From Brachynemurus nebulosus (lineage: Eukaryota > Arthropoda > Insecta > Neuroptera > Myrmeleontidae): 64,000 bases of DNA. The stretch covers positions 29,785,280 to 29,849,279 of the forward strand of contig JAPWDM010000008.1 of NCBI GenBank assembly GCA_035578155.1, read 5' to 3'. The stretch's first letter is position 1. Each line of letters starts with the position of its first letter. Below the pieces are notes generated by a model. The model did no database searches. It was not told the origin of the DNA and saw only the letters and a list, made by a program, of their open reading frames with translations. Below, one piece after another: positions 31,700-43,571 of this stretch. The position numbers were made by a program, and so were the translations under genes.

Positions 31700-32505
31700 A
31701 GTTAGTAGTGGGGACTCAAAGGTTCAATGGATGCTCGAGTCTGGCGGTTGACTTGCAGACGCGAGCGAGTGAAAGTTGCATCCGTTCCCTAAAAAGGTCA
31801 GTGTACACACGGCGTCAGTATTTTCGAAGGTAAGTGAATGGTGTTATTTTTATCTTTGTCGTAATTTTTCAGTTTTTTCAAAGTTAAAATAAATTATTGT
31901 GTACCGTTATAATTCACTAATGGATCCACGTTAGATGGCGTGGATAACGTGCACAGCAGTGACATCACGGCTTTATTTATTTAATAAATTTTTTTTTTTT
32001 TTTTATAGAAAACAAAGTTTTGCTCCATTTTTAAAAAATTTATTTTCTTTACTTTTTTGCTTTTTCGTTTTTTTTTCTATTAGTATTTAACTTTTTTTAT
32101 ATTTTCAATAATAAAAACTCATTTTGTGCCAAATAATTACTGTACCGTTTATTATGATTTGGCTGTGAATATTCCCCATTTTCAGGTGCTTGAATAATTC
32201 AACTTTTTGGAGCTGATCCCAAAAAAACTATATTCATTTGAAAGCTGATAGTATAAGTTACAAAAGCCTAAAACCATTTTTTTTAAATATTCCTTCATTG
32301 TAGAGTTAAGGAATCTTTTTACAAAATTTTATTTTTCATGTTTTTTGGACTATTGGTTGATTTTTATTAATAACGGTTTTAAACTTTTGACTCTGGCAAC
32401 TGCTGGACCATGTAGTAGATACTCCAAAAAGTAACTCAGAATTTTTTGAGATTTTTTTGGAAGCCTAGAAAACTTTGAAAACACGACCGTTCCTTAAAAG
32501 ACCCA
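31700..32505. other. Intergenic stretch with a possible plus-strand donor
   Basis: The block 31715-31830 is GC-richer than its surroundings and ends TTCGAAG|GTAAGTG, a good donor shape. However, TTCC-TAAAA-G-CAGTGTACAC also occurs at 32490-32513, so it may simply be repeat. The rest is AT-rich. Confidence 0.35.
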
Positions 32506-32513
32506 GTGTACAC

Positions 32514-32981
32514 TAGTGATGTCGGACCGAGAAGCAGTTAATCGATTAATCGACTAAAATTGTTTTTCAGATAAAATTAGTCATTAGTTGAAAATATCGA
32601 GCACAGGGTAGTCGACTAATCGACTAAATTTTTAGTCGAATTCATAGTAAAGTAACCTATGTAACTCCTTCAAAAACGAGGTTTTCTTTTGAATTTAATT
32701 ATGGACTTTTAATATTTTTCTTCTAAGAAAAAGAAAGATACGAATTATCTAATCACATAAAAGTGAAAATCATACAGATAGATAATTTTTTAGTTTCCAT
32801 TTTTTGAAGTACAATAAATAATACAGACAAATTGTTAAATTAGTCGTTTTTTAGTCATTTAAAAAAAAATTAATCATTTTAATCATTTAATCGAAGGTAA
32901 AATAGTCGACTAAAATATGACTAAATGTAAACAAAATTAGTCGACTAAACCGACTAATCGATTAATTATCCGACATCACTA
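32514..32981. mobile_element. hAT-type MITE (468 bp) with perfect 8-bp target duplication
   Basis: It is flanked by GTGTACAC at 32506-32513 and 32982-32989. The ends are TAGTGATGTCGGA inverted, matching the hAT rule (YARNG ends, 8-bp duplication). Subterminal sequence repeats TAGTCGACTAA-type palindromes. A larger relative is at 59719-60979. Confidence 0.88.
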
Positions 32982-32989
32982 GTGTACAC

Positions 32990-33877
32990 TCCGTGCTCTT
33001 GAAAATATAGTGTACACACGTCGGGTTAATTATCAATCAGTCTGGAAGTCTGGATACTCTAGAATTCTAGATGATCATGAAACTACAGAATTAATAGAAA
33101 CGTAAAGAAATATCTACCTTCTCATATTAATTGAAAAAAAAAAAGAAAAAATACAAAATTATCAAAAACTAGCTATCATGCAGCTTAATAGTAATAATTA
33201 ACAATCACCTTTGGTGTGTACTTTTAAATTTTGCCTTCGCTGAAGGCATAGCTTAGAGAATTGAATGAAGACTTTAAATTCCCTTGATTTTCGAAGTAAA
33301 AGGCGTTCCGCAAGGACTCTTGGCGAGATAGACTAAATTTTCTCCAGTTACGGGACGTCCTGAAAAATCCGGCAACTCTAGAGATGACAGAGATTGTAGA
33401 TTTGTAGCTATATTTTTAGTAAGTTCCTGTTAAGTATATAAATATCTTAATTTTTCTGTTATTGAACATGTAGTTAGCTTTTGTATTGTAAGTTACTATT
33501 AGTTCGGCAACTACAGGTAGGTAAATATGGTAAATATTAAAATATTAAATAAGAGATATATTTTGAGTGTTTTAAAATATTGGCTAAAATATGCAGTACT
33601 TTTCCAGTAAAAGTATCATAAATAGTTCACAAATTTAGCAACTATTTGTCTTAAAACGTCATAGTATTAAAATATTAGGTATTAAACGGTACTAACCTTT
33701 TTCATTTAAAGTTTAAATTTGACAGCTTTTTATTTATTAGAACATGGTATCACATGGTATGATGTATTTCAGTGTCGCCAACAGATGCTTAATTGCACAG
33801 AGTACCAGAGGTGGCGCAACTATCTCTATCATGAAATCTGCAGTGTGCAGTGCTGAGCAAGTTAGGCTACTTACAAG
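32990..33877. other. Intergenic stretch, nothing coding
   Basis: AT-rich sequence with no recognised element or exon. Confidence 0.5.
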
Positions 33878-34427
33878 GAGAGAGCACGACCTGGGAAATT
33901 GACTTCGGGATTCGCAGGATTATAGTCCCTCCAAAGATTAATTAATTGTTAAAATATAAAGACCCATTGGCCAGTCAATTTCGAGAAAAACGCTTTCAAA
34001 ATTCTAGCTTCATTTACTGAATGGTTATATATAAATTATTGGTGTGTCAAATCAACGAATAGGTAGCGCAGTCGGCAGTGTGCTAAACTGACGACTAGAG
34101 TGCACTGGTTCGATTCCGACTGGCTGCAAGTATTATTACTTGTTTTTTTTTTTTCTTAATTAACTATTAAAATTAATAAATTTAAGAAGTCGCCAGTCTA
34201 GCACGCTACGAACTGCACTACCTGTTCGTTGATTTGGCACACCAATAACTTGTATATAAACATTCAGTACATGAAGCTAGAATTTTGAAAGCGTTTTTCT
34301 CAAAATTGACTGGTCAATAGGTCTTTATATTTTAACAATTAATTAATCTTTAAAGAGACTATAATCCTGCGAAATCCCATTCCGAAGTCAATTTCCCAGA
34401 TCGTGCCCTCTCCTTGTTAGTAGTCAC
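33878..34427. repeat. Inverted pair of tRNA-derived SINE-like repeats
   Basis: The arms are about 33878-34132 and 34180-34427, reverse complements at high identity. The outer ends are CAAGGAGAGAGCACGA and its mirror. The inner ends carry a tRNA-like A box (GGTAGCGCAGTCGG) and, in the left copy only, an intact B box (GGTTCGATTCC, about 34108). The spacer is a T run. It is probably a SINE head-to-head duplication or foldback. Confidence 0.7.
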
Positions 34428-36140
34428 TCGCACCGTAGGAGTGGATGAGTGTAGGTCAATTGTTTTGATCACGTTTTGATTGTTGTTGGCATTGTTCGAA
34501 CCCCCACACGGAGCCACATACATGCGTTATAATATTATATACGTATGCGACACCACGACCAACACACCTCCGATCACTCACACAAAGACAGATCACCACA
34601 CAAATACAAAGTAAACCTAGTGCGCATATATAACATATTTTCTATCCTTTTTTGGTTACACTGGTTTCAGTAGTATAGAAATAGCAATGTTGTCTCTGGT
34701 ACTCTGTGCTTAATTGCTTACTAAAAAACGAAACTGTTTGAAAAGTTTTGGGAATAGTGGGAATATGCAGTAATACCGATAATACCTACTTGGGTCAGTA
34801 ATCTTCGTAATAACATAATTATAGTACGTTCGGTACGTTCAATATAATTTTATGAATTTTACTATGTAACAGAATTTTGAGTTTTGACATAGAACACTAG
34901 AAGCCAACTAATATCAAAAAAGTGTAATTCGCTTGGAGGCATTTGTAGGCCTGTCACAGCTTAACTCATGTAGTCAGTCGCTGTCCGTTACCGAACGCAC
35001 AGTGCATTGTATTACATTGTTAGACATTATTAGTTGAACAGCACACATTTCTCTCTCTGGTAAAATGTGTGTTGTAGTAGTATGTGTGAATACGCACACA
35101 GACGCAACCATTAAACCAATACCACTGCAAACAGTGTGTATCTACACCAACAGAATGGGGAGATTTTACGTCACAAACTCATTACAAGTGGAACAGAGAC
35201 ATAGACAATCTAGTTTGACCCCTTGGAGTTTTGATTATGTTATGCAAAAATACTATAATTTTCGGTGATTAGAATTTCATATGTGTGCAAAATAAGTACA
35301 GCTTGTTTATTTTAACTTGGCGGGTCACAGAATCGGCGCAGAAACCTATTCGTGTAAGTAGTGTTGTAGTATTGTGGTAGTATTTGTGTACTTACATTCT
35401 GTAGATATGCTGATACACACTAGCACATATACAGATATGCGTGAGGTTCAAAGTCCAGCCGCCAAGTAGAAATAAACAAGCTATACATAATTTTTCGGTC
35501 GTTTGTAACTGTATTTTAACTGTTGAAACTAAAAAAAATTACAATTCTGTAGTTTTTTTACTTGTTAGTGAAAAATTTTAAAGGGAATTTTTTTTTTTAC
35601 TTATTCAACTGTATTTTTGCCATTGCGCATGGTTATACATACTATAATTTTTTAAGAGATATGTACGATATCTTACTCTGTGGTATTACGAAATACTAGA
35701 ATTTGGCAAGCCTGATCACGTAATTTTCATTTTAAAAAATGCTATCACTGATCTGGGCTCATAGGACTCCCAAAAAATCTGTATAATCTGGTTGCCTCGT
35801 GTATTTTAATTCTTATTTGTACATATAAAGAGTTTTCCGGATAACTGGATCTAAATACTAAAAATTTAAATTGAATACGCTTAACACAAAAGCTCTGCAA
35901 TTGCAATTGTCTTTGTTATTGTGAACCATGTGAGTACCAGTGAGACATCGTATTAGATCCAAAGAAACTATTATGTACATGTGAATTTCTTTTCGTTCTC
36001 GCAAGATTGCAAAAATGATTTGTTAATGATAAAGTTTAATTAATCGGAGGTAAGAAAAAGTTCCTGGTCAATTTTTTTTTTCTTATTTTAACGGAAAGTT
36101 GTTTTGTATAATGGAAGTCGATTTTGTAAATGTAGGAATT
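34428..36140. other. Intergenic stretch, no confirmed gene
   Basis: Around 34960-35357 there is less biased sequence including AGTCAGTCGCTGTCCG and a later GTGTAAGTAG donor-like site. This could be a promoter and untranslated exon on the plus strand. No protein-like exon was found, so I do not call it. Confidence 0.35.
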
Positions 36141-36144
36141 TTAG

Positions 36145-36830
36145 GGATCCGATGATAGGTATAAATCATTGTAAATTAGAATTTTTTACTGGCAGCCCTG
36201 AATAGTATATTATATGGCAAGGGATTGATGTGTGATTTTTGATCCCAAGTGTGAAGCTTGTAAATTCTAATCACCAACAGACATTAAGCGATTCCACCCT
36301 ATATACGCGCTAGGGGACTAAAGTGTTTCTGTTGATCTTCTGTAAATTATTGCCCTCGAGCCGTTACAAGCTTCACACTTGGAATCAAAAATCACACTTT
36401 AATCCCTTGCGGCCTTGCCGTATAATATACTATTCAGGGCTGCTTTACAAACATATAGAAACAGAAGATTCACGAGACCTTCCGTTTCTACATATATATT
36501 TGTCAAGCATTTTTTTATTTTTTAAGGCCTTATTTGAAAAAAATTTAACCAGTTGCAAATTGCGCAAAATAATTTGACATCAAGCATACTTTAACAAATT
36601 AAACACATTGAACAATGCAATATAACTATCATAAAGTGTTTATCTACAAGTTTGAATTTGTTTATTATTTTAAATAAGTAATTCATTATATAGCATTATA
36701 GCAATGCTATTTGAGTTGAATTTCACTTGCTGATTGGTGATGTTTTATAAATTCTGCTTGCTAATTGGCTCAGAAGAGGGAGGGAAAGTATTTTTACTCC
36801 CTTGAGACTTTACTTCCAAGTTACTTCGAA
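36145..36830. repeat. Dispersed repeat with TTTAGTCC-type motifs, copy 2
   Basis: It shares AATAGTATATTATATGGCA-like, GTTACAAGCTTCACACTTGG and TTGCTAATTGGCTCAG blocks with 15295-15800. Internally CCAAGTGTGAAGCTTGTAA is mirrored about 120 bp later. Confidence 0.55.
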
Positions 36831-39800
36831 ATTATAGATTTCGTTCATTTTTAAATATGCTTAGAATTAGCTCCCGTCACTTAGGCTTAATAAGTTAACG
36901 TTTTTTGAATTTCTTCAAATCATTACTGTATTAACGTGTCACTTCGTTTAAATTACGCGCATGACGTATATTTTATACTGCTTGGGACTTCCAATACTTT
37001 ATAAATTATAATAATCCAGTATACATATATATTTATCTTTCACCATCCTATATGGCCTTCGACTCTAAAAAATAATATAAAATTACAGTAAAAGCTCTTA
37101 ATAATACCAAGTTTCTTTAGCACGGGAGTAAAATTCTTGGAATAGTCATACTCTACCCCCACTTTAGTTCTACGTTCAGTCAGTAGTGCCAGTGATAAAA
37201 AAAAAAATTAATTATATTTTTTTTGGAAATTATTCATAGGTGAGCGATTCAAAACTTTGTTCAGATGTAGGGAAACGACATTATTTAGAACTTATACTGT
37301 ACTTAATAAAAAAATGTATATATTAAATAAAAGAAGTGGTTTATTGATATTCAGAATTATTTTATTAATACATTACATTCGTATTTACAAAATATATGAT
37401 ACAATCACATTTCACTGCGGTTTCACTAATAAAATCACATTTAAATTTATAAATTCACAAATAACATTTATTATTTTTATTTTTTTATGTACTTCTTGCT
37501 AAATTTTAAGATAATATGAAAATTTTTTTGTTAATTGTTTTATTAATCCGCAAAATATTCACAATTAATAAATACATAAGTGATTAAAATTAATATAGTT
37601 ATTTTATTAGTCAAATACAGTAGAACCTGGTTATTTGGATTGTTAAAATCAATAAATAATGATAATTTCATATACAAAATTAAAATAAATATATTTTTTT
37701 TTCAGTTTTATAGAATATTAGATCCTATTACAATATGGAGTTTATAATATTTTTTCATGTTAATCTATAAATACTTGCTAATAACTAGTTAATAAAGTGC
37801 AAAAAAATTACTTTTATAAAGAAAATAATTAAGAATTGTAAAATTTGGATACACGAACTAGTGATCAAAAAAATAACTACTGCCAGTAGTTAAGGTTTGT
37901 TAGCCAGGTTTTTACAATTCACAAAAATTGTGCTCTTTAGTTTGTAAAATATAAACTGGTGTATTTTTTAGATGACTATATTTAAATAAAAATTCCGAAT
38001 GGCTACCGTTGCTTTAACCGTCAACTTTAACCTACTTGCAATAGTTTTTTTATTCGTCACCAGATGGCTAAACGTTAAACCGCATTGCCATTTTATTTTT
38101 TCGATTTCCGTTGGTTACAAAATCCTTCTATTTGATTAGTTTTCTCCATAAAAATATTTTTTTCTAATACTACTAGTAATTATTAGAAAAAATTGACAAC
38201 ACAGTTATAGGACTTTTTCGTCTCGTTTTTATTTGGAACCTGCTAAGCGGTAAAGGTTGGGGTCAACAACCGATCAAAAAATGAATAACAGCAAAAAAAA
38301 CAGTAATGACCATTTTGTTCAAAAGTTACGGTCAAAATTTATTGAATTTTACGGGTGAATGGGAACATGTTTAAAGGAAATTTGTCAATGGCAAAGTTGT
38401 TACAAATTGAAATTTTTAAAAATTATAATATTTTTCGAAATTTCGTCCCCAGTTGAATTCAGATAAGAATTTATATTTCAAGTCACTCTTACCCATTAGA
38501 CGCCATTTTGAAAAAAATCGATTGATAAAGATATATAACTAACGTTTTTTTTAAATACCGATAAGGGGAAATTGAAAAAAATCCAAAATTGCAAAACCAC
38601 TAGGTAAAATATGATTCAAATTTTCTCCTTGTAATGCCTCATACGTAGATTTAATCTGAATCTAGTTTCACTCTTTAGCCCCAATTTTAGATACCAACAT
38701 ACGTACTTTCGGTTTCATAAAAATCTGGCATAAGTTTTGTAACTCATTTAACTGTAAGATCTCTGAAACTAGACATACGTATACAACCGGAAAATTTCCA
38801 TTCGATTTATGGTTTTCCGGGTTCCGTAGGCTCTAAATCGTCAAGATCCGGTAAAAACAGTAACGATATGACGTCCGTATAGACTACAGCGATATTAAGT
38901 ACATATACATATACGTTAAACCTAACTAGAAAGGCAAATGATTTGTTATAAATAACTGATTAGTAAACTAATCATATACATGGTTTAATAATAGTTATTA
39001 TAATGTTTTAACCAATCTGCATAACTCCATATCATTCCGACAAAAACAGAAGAAAAATGTTTATACCGAGTCACTGTTCCATAAAGTGACCACATTAACA
39101 AGTTCTACTGTATATTATATCTTTGAATTTTTATTTAAAATAGTAAATTTTAGAGCAAAGATATTTTTTAAATCTTGTAAATATTATTATTAGCATACAC
39201 ATTACATACTAGAAACATAATATTTAATAAAAATAAACTGTAATTTATTTTTTCAATTTACATATTTGAGAGGATACGGTAGTAGTTTTTAAAACTGCTC
39301 CTCTCCTACCTCCCCGTAACTTCGCAATGGAAATGTCGAAGTGGCTTCCACTTCCTCCGCAGATAGAAGTTAATAAGCTAAAACCAATCTCCAGTTTATA
39401 TTGATTAATTATTGATACTGTACAAGCTCAAAGCATTCAAAAATGGGAATTTCGTCACTAACTTAGTTTTGAGAAATATGGCAGAAAAATCAGAAATTTT
39501 AAAATCTCCCTTTTATAACACCAAAAATGGACCATTGAAGTTTGTATGTACATTTCGATCATGCAAATTTACATCATAGCCACTAGGGTTACTATTTTAA
39601 AAACCGATTATCCCCTCCAATCAAACATAACTATGGAAATTACAAATTGCAATAGTAATTTTTTGTATTGTAAAACCAGTAGATAATATTTTACAGTTCA
39701 GACTGTCAAAGAAGGTTCAGAAAATTGAAAATCAACAATTTCGTTTCCTAGAGAAAAATGGAAAGTTTTTTCTTAGTTACAAAATATACCCTGTTGCTAA

Positions 39801-40755
39801 GTAACTGACCCCTTTTAATGAACGTTTTCGCGCGAATTTGAGAACAAATTTTGTCTATCAACTTTGCATAATGTAAAATTAGAGGTAATTTAAAATGGTT
39901 TTCGAAATTTTCGTTAAATAATTCCATATTCGAAAAAAATACAAACCTCTCGTGTAATAAGTAAAAGTGACGAAATATCCATTGGCAACTATTTAATTTC
40001 CGTGGTGGGCATTTTCGGAACTAGCGTATGATAGATACTTTCTGACAGCTGCATGATAAATGTACCGGATTTAATGTTGTTTAATTATTTTATAAAATTT
40101 TGCAACAATAAAAACTTGATAAAATTGTTATTAGAACATTCAGTTGTGGGGAAATTATCTGTCATCCGTTAGTTCCGCTGCTCGTCGCTAGGGAATCTTA
40201 TCATTGCCAATATTTCTTTTTCGGTATGCCGTGTTAGTCATTATTTTTTTATTGCTTCATGTTAGTCATTTTTTTTTCCTTTTCATAAAATTACTTTCCT
40301 TATAAAATAAGGCAGAGAAAGTATCCTTTGCCAGGCAAAATCATATATTTGCCAAATAAATTACACGTTAGTAGTCTTTATAATTTTTGTTAAACATGCT
40401 GTAACATGTTAAATATGTTATTTCGAAGAAAAAAATTAACAAATCGAGAAAAAATTGATGAAATTTAACGTGTTATTTGTTAAGTTGAAATCGAGAATTG
40501 ATATAAAACTAAAATGACTGTCATAACTGTCAAATATGTAATAATTAACACAGTTGCAAATAGGTCGTTCATGATTTTTATCTATTTCGAAGAATAACAA
40601 ATAACATTTAACAAGTTTAACAAATTTAACAAAGATTATGAAGACTACTATTATTTTGAATAAAAATTATTATTCACAAATACAATTTTAAATATAAATA
40701 AAATAAGCGATATTTTGTGACCGTAGCACAATAAATAGACAAAACTAGTTTATTA
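36831..40755. other. Gene-poor AT-rich stretch
   Basis: I see no confirmed exon. A short GC-richer island at about 39285-39365 (CTCCTCTCCTACCTCCCCG and following) reads SAEEVEATSTFPLRSYGEV on the minus strand, but it is open for only about 25 codons and has no clear splice sites in phase. Confidence 0.4.
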
Positions 40756-40756
40756 C

Positions 40757-40972
40757 GAACGCAAAGATTCTTACACGCCCCTCTGGTGGTGAAATCAGAA
40801 ACTGTATTAGCTTGAATATTTACATACACGTCTAATTGTGCTAAAAATTAAATGACGCGCACAATATTTGTACAATATATAATTCAATCATAAATTAGAC
40901 GTACACATACATATTCAATCGATAGAGCCTCTAATTTTACCGTTAGAGGCGCGTGTGTAATCTTTCGTCACC
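40757..40972. mobile_element. MITE family B, copy 4 (best preserved)
   Basis: The ends are ACGCAAAGATTCTTACACGC on the left and, from the right, GACGAAAGATTACACACGCG. CTCTGGTGGTGAAATCAG and CTCTAATTTTACCGTTAGAG form the next inverted pair. About 215 bp. Confidence 0.75.
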
Positions 40973-41774
40973 AATTGGCAAAATCAATACTGTATTGCGC
41001 ATGAAACTATAATCGTACATTAACTCGAAAAATAATGTTGTAATGATTTTATTGAGTAGTGAATAATGAACCACACCCCAGCCTATAAAAATTAGGTTAT
41101 ATAATCACTGTACTGAAGTGATATGATTTTTAACCCTTTAAGCGACTTGTCAACTTGTGACTTACGATTTTCATTCGCGGTAAAAAAGTAGACCATACAA
41201 TAAGAACACAAGTTCGAAAAAGAAAATTTTCACAGATAAATCATAAAAGCTAAATATAACGTGTTTAGAGTTAAGCATATTTTAAAAAAAAAATAGTACC
41301 ACAAAATTTTGATAGATGGCAGATAAAACCAATAAAATGGCGTCTACTCGACAAATATCATCATTGACTTAGCCGCTTAAGTGGCTAAAAATTATGTTGC
41401 AAGCACGAACCATTGAATATAATATATATGGACATGCAGTAGGCAGGTATGTCGTCGAAGTAGGCAGATATGTCGTCGAAGAGTATGTAGTCCTAATTAT
41501 TAGTGACCCTTTCTCTACCTACCCTTGGTATTCTTAGATATCCACAAACTTAAATACGGCATGTCCATGCTATTCTATTAATACGTGTTTGCAATCATGT
41601 TACTGAGCACTGAGTAATATTTCATATTTTGAAACTAGGTAACTAGAGCCTATCGAAATTGCGTTACCTAATTACTGTACTAAGGTGACGTCATCTTTAA
41701 ATAATGAAAGATTTTACGTGTTAAATATTTTTAACACGTTCATTCATAGATGCCAGTAGTGTTATCCTATGCAA
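40973..41774. other. Intergenic stretch
   Basis: A direct duplication GGCAGRTATGTCGTCGAAG occurs at about 41444 and 41464. Nothing coding. Confidence 0.45.
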
Positions 41775-42405
41775 TATGGCTAACTTCAAAAATGCATCAC
41801 TGCTTGCATGAGGCAGAGTCAAAAGTTAAAAAACGCATCAGACGCATCACAACGAAAAATCAAAAGTTCATTTTTGCATTTAATGCGTCAAAACAATGCA
41901 TCAAGAAATTTGGTGATGCGTGTCCAAGATGCATGTAATATGTATAATGTAGGATTATAACTACTTGCCATATTAACATGTAGGTATTAACACCAACAGG
42001 AATAATTCCGAAAAACAAATTGTTGAAAAAGATGAATGTATTTACCTTTGATTAAAATTGTTTAAACTATTTGAATACATCTTGCACTCAAAATAGGTAT
42101 GTAATATGTATTCAAATAATTTCAATATTTTCTATTTCAAGTAAGTTCAAGTTGAAATTCAAAGATAATATACCTGTACAAGGACTGTATTGCTATATTA
42201 TCTATAGTCTATCATGCTACATTATCTGTCTTATCTATAGCCAAATCAGAGGCTAAATGATGCCAATATCCCGTTCAAAAACATCTATTGTGCATCAAAT
42301 TTCAAGAGAGTATCAGCAGCGCATCATGTAGTATTAGACGCATCAGAAAAATCATGATGCTGCATCGATGCGGTAAAGTTTACATTTTTGAAGTTACCCT
42401 ATTTG
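41775..42405. mobile_element. DNA transposon with GATGC-rich subterminal repeats
   Basis: The ends are TGGCTAACTTCAAAAATGCA on the left and AGGGTAACTTCAAAAATGTA from the right. GATGC/GCATC occurs more than ten times in the first ~165 bp and the last ~120 bp in both orientations. No target duplication or transposase is clear. Confidence 0.6.
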
Positions 42406-43558
42406 TACACCGACATAGGTAACACAGGCAACATACACGGATCCATATATAATGGCAACGAACGTGTTAAACGTGTTAAATATTGCCAAATTTAAGCTCT
42501 AAAAATTACTTTTTTAAAGTATTAAGAGCTATTAGCAAGACATTCTTATACTAATATGTAAATATTTTGCAAATAAATAAATGAAGGGCAGATATGAATA
42601 TTTGGGGAATAATTCCCCACAATGCACAAATAACATAAAGTACAAAAACTCACTGTTTGGTATTTTATACAATGATAAGAGCATTTTTTTTTAGTACGCT
42701 ATAATGTTTAAATGACTTTTCATTCAATATTTTTCTTTACAATTTACCAGCGAGTTTTGGAGTTCCTATTTATGGGCGATTGTGTAATAATCTCCCATAC
42801 GTTTTTTTTTTTAAATGGTTGGTATTTATTGTGTATGACTAGGGCAAAATTATAAATTGGCAACACTGTACAAGGTAAAAGTATCATTCATTACAATATT
42901 GTAGCTTGTAAGATTTGATTTCTTGGTGAGACTGACCCTATTTTTGATTTATTTAAACTACCAGTACATATTTATTATTAATTTTAAAATAAATTGTACA
43001 TAAAAAATATGCGAACAAGTGAAGGAAAAATACTAAATAATATTTTATAATACAAAAATAAAATAAAATTTGCCAGCATTTGTCATACACGATACGATAT
43101 ATTTTAAATACATTATTATTATATACAATTATTTACATCAAAAAAAAAGTTGAAAAGAAAAAAGTAAAACTAAACTAAAAGCTGAATATACAAATCAGCC
43201 CAATTTGATTAGTACGCGAGAATTTTACGAAAAAATGAAAAAAAGAAAATAATACGAAATACAAAAATTCGTAAAATATGTGTCGACAATTAAGAATGGA
43301 AAGAATATGGCATATGGAAATAATATTCTTACTTTGATTTCCACACTGTCTCTAATAATGACACGACAAAAGCCGTTCAAACTTTCAAAAAAATTGCCAC
43401 GTTTCCTTAGAGCTTCGGGCAACAATTTAATCATTGTCGTGGAATATTTTTTTATATATTTTATTTATTTTTTATTTTTTTGAGACCGGCCAGGCCAGCG
43501 CTCATACCAATATAATTTTTATATCCAAAACACCATCGCCCGGTGGGGTGGTGCTCCA
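42406..43558. other. Downstream flank of IRF2BP
   Basis: AT-rich; likely includes the 3' untranslated region of the IRF2BP gene. Nothing coding is seen. Confidence 0.45.
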
Positions 43559-43564
43559 TTTATT
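43559..43564 (-). terminator. Possible polyadenylation signal of IRF2BP
   Basis: AATAAA on the minus strand begins 8 bases after the stop codon. That is very close, so it may be fortuitous and the real signal may lie further left. Confidence 0.25.
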
Positions 43565-43571
43565 TAATTTT

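Noticed and set aside
31715..31831. First untranslated exon of a plus-strand gene ending in GTAAGTG
   Set aside because: Part of the same sequence recurs around 32490-33030, so it is probably repeat; no downstream plus-strand exon was found.
39285..39365. Minus-strand exon reading SAEEVEATSTFPLRSYGEV
   Set aside because: The frame is only about 25 codons and no acceptor in phase is visible. Left as an unexplained GC-richer island.
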